Numbered from the stretch's first letter, positions 49,576-60,494 are shown. The stretch: DNA of 64,000 nt from Gammaproteobacteria bacterium (GCA_027459765.1 DAIDHD010000051.1:1-64000), one strand, 5' to 3'. Made by a program: numbers and translations. The notes: generated from the letters alone by a model not told the origin.

Positions 49576-49977
49576 ATGAGCGACATCCTCGTACCGGTCT
49601 CTCCCGGCGAACTTCTCGACAAGATCACCATCCTGCGCATCAAGTCGCGCCGCATCCGCGACGCCGCCAAGCTCGCCAACGTGCGCGTCGAACTCGAGGC
49701 TCTGGAAGGGGTTTGGCGGAGCTCGCCGCACGCAGCGGGCGACGTCGCGGCGGACGTGGACGCGCTGCAGGCCGTGAACGAGCGGCTCTGGGACATCGAG
49801 GACCACATCCGCGACAAGGAGCGTGCGCAGGCATTCGACTCGGAATTCATCCGCCTCGCGCGCGCCGTCTACGTCGAGAACGACGAACGGGCGGCCATCA
49901 AGCGGCGCATCAACGTGACGCTCGGGTCGCGCATCGTCGAGGAAAAGTCGTACGCGGACTACAGACCGCCGGGCTGA
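49576..49977 (+). CDS. DUF6165 family protein
   Basis: Small helical protein of 133 aa matching the DUF6165 pattern. It begins DILVPVSPGELLDKITILRI and ends KRRINVTLGSRIVEEKSYADY; a central NERLWDIEDHIRDKERAQAFD is also conserved. Relatives are often found beside LPS or glycosyltransferase genes, and no function is known. It has no signal or membrane segment. It follows the lipoprotein gene closely and converges on the zinc-finger gene. Confidence 0.85.
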   Translation: MSDILVPVSPGELLDKITILRIKSRRIRDAAKLANVRVELEALEGVWRSSPHAAGDVAADVDALQAVNERLWDIEDHIRDKERAQAFDSEFIRLARAVYVENDERAAIKRRINVTLGSRIVEEKSYADYRPPG

Positions 49978-49998
49978 GCCGGCCCGCGCCCGCTCCGG

Positions 49999-50211
49999 TT
50001 ACTTGCCGAGCGTGTACTCGGCGCCGCAGTAGGGGCACTTGGCCCAGCCGGTCGCCTCGATCGGCAGATACACCCGCGGGTGCGAATTCCAAAGGTACAT
50101 GCCGGGCATGGGACAGCACAGCGGCAGGTCGGCCGCGGTCACCTCGTACTGGTGCGCGGCGTTGGCCGGGATCAACTTCTGCACGTCACTCGAAACCGTT
50201 GCGGACATCAT
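49999..50211 (-). CDS. CHCC-type zinc-finger domain protein
   Basis: Small (70-aa) protein with the zf-CHCC motif: LCCPMPGMYLWNSHPRVYLP followed by AKCPYCGAEY, the Cys-x-His-x-Cys-x-Cys set of four zinc ligands. Homologues include a mitochondrial complex I assembly subunit (NDUFS6-like); the bacterial role is unclear. A second Met at 50208 is an equally good start. It begins only four bases after the glnE stop, so it is probably expressed with glnE. Confidence 0.85.
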   Translation of the reverse strand: MMSATVSSDVQKLIPANAAHQYEVTAADLPLCCPMPGMYLWNSHPRVYLPIEATGWAKCPYCGAEYTLGK

Positions 50212-50214
50212 TGC

Positions 50215-53148
50215 TCACTCCAATCCTGACGGGTCGCGCGGCGCGAGGCCGCCCGCGCCTGCAAAGGTATCATTCCAGATGGCGAGGATCCGTGCACGCT
50301 GCGCGGCGTGCGCGGCCGCATCGACCAGGCGCTCCTGCACGCCCTCGAGTGCGAGGCGGTGCAGGATCATGCGGTAGTCGACGTACGCCGCCTTGAGCCA
50401 CTCGGCCGTGTCGGTGTCGATCACTCCCACCGCCGCCAGCCCCTCCAGCTGACGCACGTTGTCGCTATAGGCGAGGAGCGCAGGGTGCTCCCCGGCCGAT
50501 GCCAGGATCCAGTACTGCACCAGGAACTCGATGTCGGCGATACCGCCCGGGTCCTGCTTGACGTCGAATTGGCCGGCTCCGCCGCGACCGAGCTCCCGGC
50601 GCATGCGTTCACGCATCTCGGCCACGTCCTCGCGCAGCCGCTCGCGACGCACGGCGTGGCACAGGACGTCGCGACGAACGCCCTCGAAGCGCTCGCACAG
50701 CGCCGCATCGCCGGCCACGGCCCGCGCCCGCAGCAGCGCCTGATGTTCCCAACTCCACGCCTCCTCGCGCTGATAGCGCTCGAAGGCGTCGATGCCCGTC
50801 ATCAGGAAGCCGCTGCGGCCGTTCGGACGCAGCCGCATGTCCACTTCGTACAGACGGCCGGCCGCCGAGTGCATCGTGAGAAGGTGCACGATGCGCTGCC
50901 CGAGCCGTACCAGGAACACGGCGTTGTCGAGCGGTCGCGGACCCCGGGTCTCGCCGGCCTCGCCGCTGGAGTCGTGCAGGAAGACGAGGTCGAGGTCCGA
51001 CCCGTAACCCAGTTCCAGACCGCCGAGCTTGCCGTAGCCGGCGACCGCGACGCGCACCGGGCGTTCGCGGCCGTCCGCGCCGGCACACCAGGGTTCGCCG
51101 TAGACGCCGGTCATCTGGCGCCAGGCGAGATCGACGCAGCATTGCAGGATCAGTTCGGCGATGTCGGTGAGCCGGTCGCTGACACGCATCAGCGGCAGAC
51201 GTCCGGTGAGGTCGGCGAGCGCCACGGAGAACACCGCGACCTTCTGGAATTCGCGCAGCGCCTCCACTTCGCGCTCCGGGTCGTCCTGCGGCATGCGTTC
51301 GGTGCGCGCCGCGAGTTCGCGCACGAAGCCCGCGCGGGAGGGCAGCTCCGCGAAGGCGTTCGGATCGATCAACTCGTCGAGCAACAGCGGGAACTCGGCG
51401 ATCTGGGCGGCGAGGAAGCCGCTCACGGCACACACCTCCATCAACCGATCGAGCGCGGCGGGCTGCTCGCGCAGCAACGCCAGATAGGACGAGCGGGTGC
51501 CGATGGCTTCGAGCACCCGCAGGCTCCGGGCCACCACGGTGGCCGCTGCGGGCCGGCGCCGGGCGGCGAGCAGCAGCCGGCCGAGGATGGCGTGTGCCCG
51601 GCGCCGACCGGCCTCGTCGAGGCGCCGGTAGACGCCGCTGCGGCGGTATGCGTCCACGGCCACGGCCGCGGACTCGCACTCCTGCGCCGGGAAGCCGATC
51701 GCCAGCAGCTCCTCGCGTGCGTCGATTGCGTCCGAGGCCAGCCAGGCGAGGCTCTGCTCGCCGGCGGCCGCGCCGGCTCCGGTGGCGGATTCCGCTCCGG
51801 GGGGACTCGCACCGGCGAAGACCAGCGCCGCGAACTGGCGCGCGACGCGGCTGCGCGCCGCGTCCAGGTGCGCCCGTAGCGCCGGCCAGTCGGCGAAGCC
51901 GAGGTGCCACGCGATCCGCAGTCGTTCCACCGGATCTTCCGGCAGGGTGTGCGTCTGCTCGTCGCGCAGCATCTGCAGCGCGTTCTCGGCTCGCCGTAGA
52001 ATCGCATACGCGTCGGCGAGCTCCGCCACGTCCGCTTCGGCGAGCAGCTTCGATCCGGCGAGACGCGGCAGGACCTGCAGCAGCGACGGGTCCTGCAGCC
52101 GCGGATCCCCGCCGCCGCGCACGAGTTGCAGCGACTGCACGATGAACTCGATCTCGCGGATCCCGCCGGGCCCGAGCTTGAGATGCTCGTCGAGCGAACG
52201 CCGCGACACCTCGCGCTCGATCATCGCCTTCATGTCGCGCAGCGACTCGAACACCCCGAAATCCAGGTACCGTCGGTAGACGAAGGGCCGTACGCAGCCC
52301 TCGCGCACCGGCGCATACGCGGCCTCGCCGACGATGGCGCGCGCCTTGATCCAGGCGTAGCGCTCCCAGTCGCGACCGTGCTGCTGAAGGTAATCCTCGA
52401 GCGCCGCCACGCTCACCGCGAGCGGACCGGACTCGCCGAACGGGCGCAGGCGCATGTCGACGCGAAACACGAAGCCGTCCTCGGTGCGCGCGTCCAGCAG
52501 CCGGATGAGTTCCCGGCCGAGCCGCTGGAAGTACTCCTCGGCGTCGATCCGGCGCGGGCCCGCGGTCTCGCCGCTGGCGCCGTACAGGAACACGAGATCC
52601 ACGTCGGAGGAAAAATTGAGCTCGCGGCCACCGAGCTTGCCCATGCCGAGCACGATGAACGGCTCCGGTTCGCCGGCCGGGACCGTGGGCGGACCGAACA
52701 CGCGCTCGAGGGAGGCGCGTGCCGCCGCCGTCGCGGCGCGGATGCAGCCGTCGGCGAGGTCCGACACCGCCGCGAGCGTTTCGCCCACCGCTGCGAGTCC
52801 GTTGACCGCCCGCCACACGATGCGCGCGAGCTCTCGCCGCCGCCACTCGCGCAGCAGCCGTTGCGCCTCACCCAAGTCCGTAGTCGCCGCCACCCGGCGG
52901 GCGTAGTCGGCCGCCGTGGCGGCCACGGTGTCGGCGTGCGCGAGACAACGGACGAGAACGTCCGGGTCGCGCGCCAGCGCGCCGGCGAAGAAGTCGCTGA
53001 CGGCGACCACCCGCGCGAGCTGCCCCAGCGCCGCAGGGTCCAACCCGGCCACGGCGGCGGCGAGGCGCTCGTCCGCCGCGACCCGTTCGTCGAAGCCGTC
53101 CACCAGCGCGCGCAGCGGCGGCGGCACGCTCGTCGCGAAGCCGCTCAT
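50215..53148 (-). CDS. glnE: Bifunctional glutamine synthetase adenylyltransferase/adenylyl-removing enzyme
   Basis: Adds AMP to glutamine synthetase (C-terminal domain) and removes it (N-terminal domain), governed by PII. Two nucleotidyltransferase domains are visible: ELNFSSDVDLVFLYGA (AR) and ELGYGSDLDLVFLHDS (AT), each with the metal-binding Asp pair. Regulatory helices lie between (LGPGGIREIEFIVQSLQLV) and again near the end (DPGGIADIEFLVQYWIL). 977 aa versus 946 in E. coli. ATG 53148 overlaps the stop codon of the tam remnant (ATGA), so the remnant may be translated first and coupled to glnE. Confidence 0.96.
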   Translation of the reverse strand: MSGFATSVPPPLRALVDGFDERVAADERLAAAVAGLDPAALGQLARVVAVSDFFAGALARDPDVLVRCLAHADTVAATAADYARRVAATTDLGEAQRLLREWRRRELARIVWRAVNGLAAVGETLAAVSDLADGCIRAATAAARASLERVFGPPTVPAGEPEPFIVLGMGKLGGRELNFSSDVDLVFLYGASGETAGPRRIDAEEYFQRLGRELIRLLDARTEDGFVFRVDMRLRPFGESGPLAVSVAALEDYLQQHGRDWERYAWIKARAIVGEAAYAPVREGCVRPFVYRRYLDFGVFESLRDMKAMIEREVSRRSLDEHLKLGPGGIREIEFIVQSLQLVRGGGDPRLQDPSLLQVLPRLAGSKLLAEADVAELADAYAILRRAENALQMLRDEQTHTLPEDPVERLRIAWHLGFADWPALRAHLDAARSRVARQFAALVFAGASPPGAESATGAGAAAGEQSLAWLASDAIDAREELLAIGFPAQECESAAVAVDAYRRSGVYRRLDEAGRRRAHAILGRLLLAARRRPAAATVVARSLRVLEAIGTRSSYLALLREQPAALDRLMEVCAVSGFLAAQIAEFPLLLDELIDPNAFAELPSRAGFVRELAARTERMPQDDPEREVEALREFQKVAVFSVALADLTGRLPLMRVSDRLTDIAELILQCCVDLAWRQMTGVYGEPWCAGADGRERPVRVAVAGYGKLGGLELGYGSDLDLVFLHDSSGEAGETRGPRPLDNAVFLVRLGQRIVHLLTMHSAAGRLYEVDMRLRPNGRSGFLMTGIDAFERYQREEAWSWEHQALLRARAVAGDAALCERFEGVRRDVLCHAVRRERLREDVAEMRERMRRELGRGGAGQFDVKQDPGGIADIEFLVQYWILASAGEHPALLAYSDNVRQLEGLAAVGVIDTDTAEWLKAAYVDYRMILHRLALEGVQERLVDAAAHAAQRARILAIWNDTFAGAGGLAPRDPSGLE

Positions 53149-53312
53149 CGGCGTGCCACCAGGAAGAGCCGCGGCAAGGCCAGCACGACCACGCCATCGG
53201 CAGCCGGCGGATACGCGAGCGCGAGTCGCTGCCGATAGGCGGCGAGCAGGTCGCGCGCGGGACGCGTGCGCTCCTCCTCGTAGAGCAGGTATTGGCGGGC
53301 GGACCAGGTCAC
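53145..53312 (-). pseudogene. tam: Internally deleted remnant of trans-aconitate 2-methyltransferase
   Basis: A 55-codon frame joins both ends of a Tam-type methyltransferase. It starts VTWSARQYLLYEEERTRPAR, matching the Tam N-terminus, and then reads directly into AAYRQRLALAYPPAADG and LPRLFLVARR, matching the Tam C-terminus. The SAM-binding core, roughly 200 residues, is missing, so the product cannot be a methyltransferase. The join is in frame and no stop interrupts it. GTG 53312 is the presumed start; the frame is also open further back to 53456. It ends inside the glnE start codon (53145-53148). Confidence 0.8.
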
Positions 53313-53363
53313 GGCCCGGTCGTTGTCGAGGCAGCAGGCGCCATGCCGGCCGGATGGTGGCCC

Positions 53364-53408
53364 AAAAGAGAAGGCCCCGCAAATCCGTCGAGGATCTGCG
53401 AGGCCTTC
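53364..53408 (-). terminator. Rho-independent terminator of groESL
   Basis: On the minus strand an interrupted stem (53402-53408 with 53370-53376, plus inner pairs 53397-53400/53378-53381 and 53392-53395/53383-53386) is followed by TCTTTT at 53369-53364. It lies 70 bases downstream of the groEL stop. Confidence 0.7.
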
Positions 53409-53439
53409 GATCTGCCAGCGGACGTGATTAGGACGCGCC

Positions 53440-53470
53440 GGGCCGCGGACCTCCAAGAGGTCCGCGGCCC
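53440..53470 (-). other. Perfect 14-bp stem-loop after groEL
   Basis: 53440-53453 pairs exactly with 53457-53470 across a three-base loop, eight bases after the groEL stop codon. No T tract follows; the adjoining hairpin with a T tract completes termination. It may stabilise the groESL 3' end. Confidence 0.65.
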
Positions 53471-53477
53471 GCGTTCA

Positions 53478-55483
<2,006 letters not shown>

Positions 55484-55540
55484 AAGGTTCGAACTCCTGA
55501 TGCTGTGAGAGTTGGGGATTTCGAACGGGGACGCGGCCTG

Positions 55541-55567
55541 TTAGCACTCCCCGTTCATGGCTGCTAA
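55541..55567 (-). promoter_or_regulatory. CIRCE-like HrcA operator of groESL
   Basis: TTAGCACTC (55541-55549), nine bases, then GGCTGCTAA (55559-55567). The consensus is TTAGCACTC-N9-GAGTGCTAA; one half is perfect and the other has two mismatches. Placed between the -10 box and groES, it would let HrcA repress transcription. Confidence 0.75.
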
Positions 55568-55595
55568 TGATAGCGACGGAACATGACGTTTCAAG
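55567..55595 (-). promoter_or_regulatory. Promoter of groESL, sigma-32/sigma-70-like
   Basis: On the minus strand CTTGAAA (the heat-shock -35 consensus; its TTGAAA is 55594-55589) is followed after 16 bases by TATCAT (55572-55567). The -10 also fits sigma-70, and CTATCATT is a weak match to the heat-shock -10. It adjoins the CIRCE-like site. Confidence 0.7.
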
Positions 55596-55650
55596 GGCAA
55601 CGTGCACCTGCGCCGTGCGCCTGCGGCGTGCGGGGTGTCCGCGCCTGGGG

Positions 55651-55656
55651 TAAAGT
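55651..55656 (+). promoter_or_regulatory. -10-like box before the DsbD-alpha gene
   Basis: TAAAGT followed by ACGGGC lies six bases before the start codon. If used, transcription would begin at or near the ATG. No -35 match is visible. Confidence 0.25.
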
Positions 55657-55662
55657 ACGGGC

Positions 55663-56328
55663 ATGCAGCTTAAATTCGCTAGTTTCGCCAAATTGGTCGC
55701 GATCGGCGCCCTAACGACGTTGATTTTCGTAGTGGGGGGTGCCTCCCCGAGCGTGGCCAAGCCGTGGTGGATGCGCGGCAGCCCGAGCGACGACGGCGAC
55801 TTCCTGCCACCCGATGTGGCCTTCCGGGTCGGTGCCCACCTGGATGGCAACGTGATCCGGGTGCGGTTCGTCATCGCCGATGGCTACTACTTGTACCGTC
55901 GCAAGATCGTGGTGGAGGCCGACAGCCCGGACCTCAGCGTGTCGGCGCCCGCCCTGCCGGCCGGCGTCCTGAAGACCGACCCGAACCTCGGTGTACAAGA
56001 GGTCTACGAACACGGCGTCGAAGCCGCCGTGGCCTTCAGCCGCTTCGACGCCGGAGCACACCCCCTCGCCATTCGCGTCACCTATCAGGGCTGCGCGGAG
56101 GCCGGACTGTGCTATCTGCCCATCTCCAAGATCCTCTACCCGGAAGGCGCGAACGCGGCCGGATCGGCCTCCCTGCCGATCGCCGTACCCGGCGCCGCGG
56201 CCCCGGGCAGCAGGGTTTCGTTCCGCCCCTGGCAGCGAGTCGCCATCCTGGGTGGATTGGCCGCGTTCGTACTCACCGGCCTGCGTTTGCGCCGGTCGTC
56301 GCGGCCGCTGCCCGCGGCGGGCGGCTGA
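55663..56328 (+). CDS. Stand-alone DsbD N-terminal (alpha) domain protein
   Basis: Periplasmic thiol-disulfide protein resembling the alpha domain of DsbD. It has a signal anchor (VAIGALTTLIFVVGG), an immunoglobulin-like fold with FRVGAHLDGNVIRVRFVIAD, and the redox pair YQGCAEAGLCYLP (Cys144 and Cys150, as in DsbD Cys103/Cys109). A C-terminal hydrophobic helix (VAILGGLAAFVLTGL) ends the 221-aa protein. The transmembrane electron-conducting and C-terminal thioredoxin domains of DsbD are absent. A TlpA-like thioredoxin gene follows by 30 bases. Confidence 0.83.
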   Translation: MQLKFASFAKLVAIGALTTLIFVVGGASPSVAKPWWMRGSPSDDGDFLPPDVAFRVGAHLDGNVIRVRFVIADGYYLYRRKIVVEADSPDLSVSAPALPAGVLKTDPNLGVQEVYEHGVEAAVAFSRFDAGAHPLAIRVTYQGCAEAGLCYLPISKILYPEGANAAGSASLPIAVPGAAAPGSRVSFRPWQRVAILGGLAAFVLTGLRLRRSSRPLPAAGG

Positions 56329-56358
56329 AGTCGACCTCCGCCGCCCGCGCCGCGCGCC

Positions 56359-57069
56359 ATGATCGAACGGAGCCTCAAATTCGCGGGGATGCTGGTGGTC
56401 GTGCTGTTCGGCGCCTGGGCGGGCACGCGCACCTACCTTGCGCACCGGGCGGCGCCGACCGACGAACCATTGGTACGCGTCGCCGCCGGCGAGGCGAGCC
56501 CGCCGAGCAAGAGCGACGCCGCCGTGGAATCCGCGAGCGGAGTGCTGCCACCCGCGCGCGTGCCGGCCCGGCTCCCCGCCTTCTCGCTCGCCGGCCTGGA
56601 CGGTCGCCCGACACCGATCGACCGCTGGCACGGCCGGGCGATCGTGCTCAATTTCTGGGCGACCTGGTGCGCCCCCTGCCGGCGGGAGATCCCGCTGCTC
56701 ACACGCGTCAGCCACGACTGGGCGCAGCGCGGCGTGAGCGTCGTCGGGGTGGCCGTGGATCACCCGGAGGCGGTGGCGCGTTTCGTCGGCGAACTGCACG
56801 TTGATTACCCCGTACTGACCGGGGAACAGGACGCTCTCGACGTAGCCAAGGCGCTTGGGGTCGACACCCCGGTATTCCCGTTCACGGTATTCGTGGATCG
56901 GGGTGGCGACGTCGTCGCTCTGTACCTCGGCGAATTGCACGCAGCCGAGATCGACTTGTTGCTCGGCGAGGTGACCCGGGTGGACCGCGACGAGGAGTCG
57001 CTCGAGCAGGCCAGGGCGCATATCGACGCGGGGCTCGCCAAGCTCGCGTCGGCACCGGCTCACCCGTGA
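56359..57069 (+). CDS. TlpA/ResA-like membrane-anchored thioredoxin
   Basis: Periplasmic thiol-disulfide oxidoreductase. One N-terminal helix (LVVVLFGAWAGTRTYL) anchors it. A Pro/Ala-rich linker leads to a TlpA-type fold with the active site WATWCAPCRREIPLL (Cys104, Cys107) and the cis-proline loop VDTPVFPFTVFVD. 236 aa. The C-terminal charged tail (DRDEESLEQARAHID) is unusual. It probably works with the upstream DsbD-alpha protein, perhaps in cytochrome c or cysteine-protein reduction; the client is unknown. Confidence 0.87.
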   Translation: MIERSLKFAGMLVVVLFGAWAGTRTYLAHRAAPTDEPLVRVAAGEASPPSKSDAAVESASGVLPPARVPARLPAFSLAGLDGRPTPIDRWHGRAIVLNFWATWCAPCRREIPLLTRVSHDWAQRGVSVVGVAVDHPEAVARFVGELHVDYPVLTGEQDALDVAKALGVDTPVFPFTVFVDRGGDVVALYLGELHAAEIDLLLGEVTRVDRDEESLEQARAHIDAGLAKLASAPAHP

Positions 57070-57188
57070 GCGACGATTTTCCCGGCCGGGCAGCGCCAAT
57101 CGCGCGCGGTTGACGCCAAATTCGACACGATCGCGCAACTTACCCACAGATCGCGTCAGAAGCTTGCGCCTTATCGCCTGTTTGCGGT

Positions 57189-57194
57189 TATCAT
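57189..57194 (+). promoter_or_regulatory. -10-like box of aroQ-accBC
   Basis: TATCAT followed by CGCCGC lies 43 bases before the aroQ start, in a 168-base gap. TTGCGC is found 19 bases upstream, slightly too far for a standard -35. Confidence 0.4.
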
Positions 57195-57237
57195 CGCCGC
57201 TCTTTCAATTCGAACCCAAGGCCGGCCGCCGACGCCG

Positions 57238-57675
57238 ATGGCGAAGATACTGCTCCTCAATGGTCCGAACCTGAACCTGCTCGGCTCACGGGAGCCGGCT
57301 CGCTACGGCACCACGACCCTCGCGCAGATCGAGGCGACGCTCGACCGCGGCGCCCGCGAACAGGGGCATGAACTCGTGGCCGCGCAGAGCAATGCCGAGC
57401 ACGAGCTGATCGAACGGGTGCAGAGCACCAAGCGTGACGGCATCGCGTTCGTGATCGTGAACCCGGGAGCGCTCACGCACACCAGCATCGCCTTGCGGGA
57501 CGCGTTCCTGGCGGTCGGCGTGCCATTCATCGAAGTTCATCTGTCGAACGTGTTCGCGCGGGAATCATTCCGGCACCAGTCATATCTGTCCGACATCGCG
57601 GCCGGCTGCATCGTGGGCCTGGGACCGATCGGGTACGAGCTTGCGCTGCGCGCCGCGTGCGCGCGGATCGGCTGA
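57238..57675 (+). CDS. aroQ: Type II 3-dehydroquinate dehydratase
   Basis: Third step of the shikimate pathway, by the anti-elimination mechanism. Blocks are [21 protein letters not shown] (with the catalytic Tyr), [27 protein letters not shown] and [17 protein letters not shown]. 145 aa, the normal size. It leads the aroQ-accB-accC set, an order common in gammaproteobacteria. ATG 57238. Confidence 0.97.
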   Translation: MAKILLLNGPNLNLLGSREPARYGTTTLAQIEATLDRGAREQGHELVAAQSNAEHELIERVQSTKRDGIAFVIVNPGALTHTSIALRDAFLAVGVPFIEVHLSNVFARESFRHQSYLSDIAAGCIVGLGPIGYELALRAACARIG

Positions 57676-57739
57676 CCTTCGCGCTCATCGAGCCGCCGAC
57701 GGCAATCAACAAATCAAGATTTCAGGGGGAGCGACGCGG

Positions 57740-58195
57740 ATGGACATTCGCAAAATCAAGAAGCTGATCGAATTGCTCGAGGAGTCGGGGATCGCCGAGC
57801 TCGAGATCTCCGAGGGCGAGGAATCGGTACGCATCAGCCGCCAGCCGCGCGTCGGCATGCAGCAGCCGATGGCGATGCCGGCGCCGGTCGTGCACGTGCC
57901 CGCGCCCGCCCCCGCTCTCGCCGCGCCGTCGCCCGCGGCGGCGCCACCGCCGGCGAACGAAGTCAATGCGGTCACGGCGCCGATGGTCGGCACGTTCTAC
58001 GCATCGTCATCGCCGGGAGCGAAGCCGTTCGTCGAGATCGGCACCGAGGTCAAGGTCGGCCAGGTGCTGTGCATCATCGAGGCGATGAAGATGATGAACC
58101 AGATCGAGTCCGACAAGGCCGGCCGCGTCACCGCCGTCCTCGCCAAGAACGGCGAGCCGGTCGAATTCGGTCAACCGCTCTTCGTCATCGAATAA
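57740..58195 (+). CDS. accB: Biotin carboxyl carrier protein of acetyl-CoA carboxylase
   Basis: Carries biotin between the carboxylase and transcarboxylase of fatty-acid synthesis. The start [18 protein letters not shown], a Pro/Ala linker (about 45-75), and the biotinyl domain with the lysine in [14 protein letters not shown] are diagnostic. 151 aa. A GGGGGA ribosome site precedes the ATG. accC starts five bases after the stop. Confidence 0.97.
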   Translation: MDIRKIKKLIELLEESGIAELEISEGEESVRISRQPRVGMQQPMAMPAPVVHVPAPAPALAAPSPAAAPPPANEVNAVTAPMVGTFYASSSPGAKPFVEIGTEVKVGQVLCIIEAMKMMNQIESDKAGRVTAVLAKNGEPVEFGQPLFVIE

Positions 58196-58200
58196 CCGCA

Positions 58201-59544
58201 ATGATCGAGAAGGTCGTCATCGCGAATCGCGGCGAGATCGCGCTGCGCATCCTGCGCGCCTGCCGCGAACTCGGCATCAAGACCGTGGCCGTACACTCCA
58301 CGGCCGACTACAACACCAAGCACGTGCTGCTCGCGGACGAGACCGTGTGCATAGGGCCGCCCCAGTCGGCGCATTCCTATCTCAACATGCCGGCGATCAT
58401 CAGCGCGGCCGAGGTGACCGACTCCGTGGCCATCCACCCGGGATACGGATTCCTGTCGGAGAACGCGGACTTCGCGGAGCGGGTCGAGAAGAGCGGCTTC
58501 GTGTTCGTCGGTCCGCGCGCCGAGACCATTCGTCAGATGGGCGACAAGGTGTCCGCCATCAAGGTCATGAAGGCGGCGGGCGTGCCGTGCGTGCCGGGTT
58601 CCGATGGACCCCTCGGCGACGACCCCGACGAGAACTTCCGCATAGCGAAGCACATCGGTTACCCGGTGATCATCAAGGCCTCGGGCGGCGGCGGTGGCCG
58701 CGGCATGCGCGTGGTGCACACGGACGCGTCGCTCCTGAACGCGATCAGCGTGACGCGCTCGGAGGCGCTGGCGGCCTTCGGCAATCCGCAGGTCTACATG
58801 GAGAAGTTCCTGGAGAAGCCGCGGCACATCGAGTTCCAGGTGCTGGCGGACCACCACGGCAACGTCGTCCACCTGGGCGAGCGCGACTGCTCGATGCAGC
58901 GGCGCCATCAGAAGGTGATCGAGGAGGCGCCGGCCCCCGGGTTGTCGGCCAAGCAGCGCAAGATGATGGGCGAACGCTGCGCCCGCGCCTGCCGCGAGGT
59001 CGGATATCGAAGCGCCGGCACGCTCGAGTTCCTGTACCAGGACAACGAGTTCTATTTCATCGAGATGAACACCCGGGTGCAGGTGGAACACCCGGTCACC
59101 GAACTCGTCACCGGCATCGACATCGTCAAGGCGCAGCTCCTGATCGCCTCCGGTGAAGAGCTCCCCTACGCGCAGAGCGACATCCAGATTCGCGGCCACG
59201 CGGTGGAGTGCCGCATCAATGCGGAGGATCCGAAGACCTTCGCACCGTCCCCCGGGCCGGTGCGGCTGTGGCACGCGCCGGGCGGGCCCGGGATCCGCGT
59301 CGACAGCCACGTTTACACCGGCTATCAAGTTCCGCCGTTCTACGATTCGATGATCGGCAAGGTGATCGCTTACGGTGATACGCGCGACACCGCGCTCGCC
59401 CGCATGCGCAACGCGCTCGCCGAGATGGTGGTCGAGGGAATCAAGACCAACATTCCGCTGCACCAGGAGATATTCAACCACGCCGCGTTCCGCCAGGGCG
59501 GCACCGACATCCACTACCTGGAGCGGCGCCTCGGGCTCAAGTGA
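58201..59544 (+). CDS. accC: Biotin carboxylase subunit of acetyl-CoA carboxylase
   Basis: ATP-grasp enzyme that carboxylates biotin on AccB. The start [20 protein letters not shown], the ATP loop [31 protein letters not shown], and [14 protein letters not shown] are present. 447 aa, as E. coli (449). It is directly after accB, so both are made at similar rates. prmA follows. Confidence 0.98.
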   Translation: MIEKVVIANRGEIALRILRACRELGIKTVAVHSTADYNTKHVLLADETVCIGPPQSAHSYLNMPAIISAAEVTDSVAIHPGYGFLSENADFAERVEKSGFVFVGPRAETIRQMGDKVSAIKVMKAAGVPCVPGSDGPLGDDPDENFRIAKHIGYPVIIKASGGGGGRGMRVVHTDASLLNAISVTRSEALAAFGNPQVYMEKFLEKPRHIEFQVLADHHGNVVHLGERDCSMQRRHQKVIEEAPAPGLSAKQRKMMGERCARACREVGYRSAGTLEFLYQDNEFYFIEMNTRVQVEHPVTELVTGIDIVKAQLLIASGEELPYAQSDIQIRGHAVECRINAEDPKTFAPSPGPVRLWHAPGGPGIRVDSHVYTGYQVPPFYDSMIGKVIAYGDTRDTALARMRNALAEMVVEGIKTNIPLHQEIFNHAAFRQGGTDIHYLERRLGLK

Positions 59545-59571
59545 GGCGCGGGTGCGCGGCCGCCGGCATCC

Positions 59572-60471
59572 ATGTCTTTTCATGAACTAGAATTTCCTCT
59601 CGGCGGCCTCGATCCGGACGCCGTCGAGGCGGTCCTCGACTCGCTCGGCGCGCTCTCCGTGACGCTGGTCGACCGCGGCGACGATCCGGTGCTCGAGCCG
59701 AAGCCGGGCGAGATCCGGTTGTGGCCGGACACCCTGGTGCGCGCGCTCTTCGACGGCGACGCCGACGCGGCGCCCGACGCCGGGCGCGCCGCGGTCCTCG
59801 CGCAACGCCTCGGCGTGCCCCCGGATGCGGTGCGTGTACGCGGCGTGGCCGATCGCGACTGGGAACGCGTCTGGCTCGCGGATTGGCGCCCGCTCAAGTT
59901 CGGACGGCGCACCTGGGTGTGTCCGACCACGGCACAACACCCCGACGACCCCGCTGCCGTCGTGGTCTGGCTGGATCCTGGACTCGCCTTCGGCACCGGC
60001 ACGCACCCCACGACGGCCATGTGTCTGGAGGCGCTGGACTCGATGGCGCTCGGCGCGAGCACGGTGATCGACTACGGGTGCGGCTCCGGTATCCTCGCCA
60101 TCGCCGCGGTCAAGCTCGGCGCGCGGCACGCTCTGGCCGTGGACATCGACCCGCAGGCACTGCTGGCCACGCGCGCCAACGCGGCTCGCAACGGCGTGTC
60201 CGCCGCGATCGAGACCCGCGACGCCGACGCGACGCTCGCCGCCGCCGATTTCGTCCTCGCCAATATCCTGGCCGGGCCGCTCGTCGAACTCGCGCCCCGG
60301 CTCGCCGCGGCCTGCCGACCGGGCGGCGAGCTCGTCCTGTCGGGGCTGTTGACCGGCCAGGCCGCCGAGGTCGCAGCGGCCTACCAGACGAATTTTGATA
60401 TCGTGAGCCAAGCTCACCGCGACGATTGGTGCTGCATTCGAGCGCGCAGGCGCCGGGGAATCGTCGCTTAA
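59572..60471 (+). CDS. prmA: Ribosomal protein L11 methyltransferase
   Basis: SAM-dependent enzyme that trimethylates L11. The N-terminal substrate domain (1-100) is followed by the methyltransferase domain with DPGLAFGTGTHPTTAMCLEA, VIDYGCGSGILAIAAVKLGA and ADFVLANILAGPLVELAP. 299 aa. ATG 59572 (MSFHELEF) is 27 bases after accC. Its end is 23 bases before the DUF3426 gene start. Confidence 0.95.
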   Translation: MSFHELEFPLGGLDPDAVEAVLDSLGALSVTLVDRGDDPVLEPKPGEIRLWPDTLVRALFDGDADAAPDAGRAAVLAQRLGVPPDAVRVRGVADRDWERVWLADWRPLKFGRRTWVCPTTAQHPDDPAAVVVWLDPGLAFGTGTHPTTAMCLEALDSMALGASTVIDYGCGSGILAIAAVKLGARHALAVDIDPQALLATRANAARNGVSAAIETRDADATLAAADFVLANILAGPLVELAPRLAAACRPGGELVLSGLLTGQAAEVAAAYQTNFDIVSQAHRDDWCCIRARRRRGIVA

Positions 60472-60494
60472 GGTTCCGTGGATTCGAGGCCAGC

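Noticed and set aside
55541..55567. Inverted repeat at groESL read as a terminator.
   Set aside because: It is upstream of groES and matches the CIRCE operator pattern, not a hairpin with a T tract.
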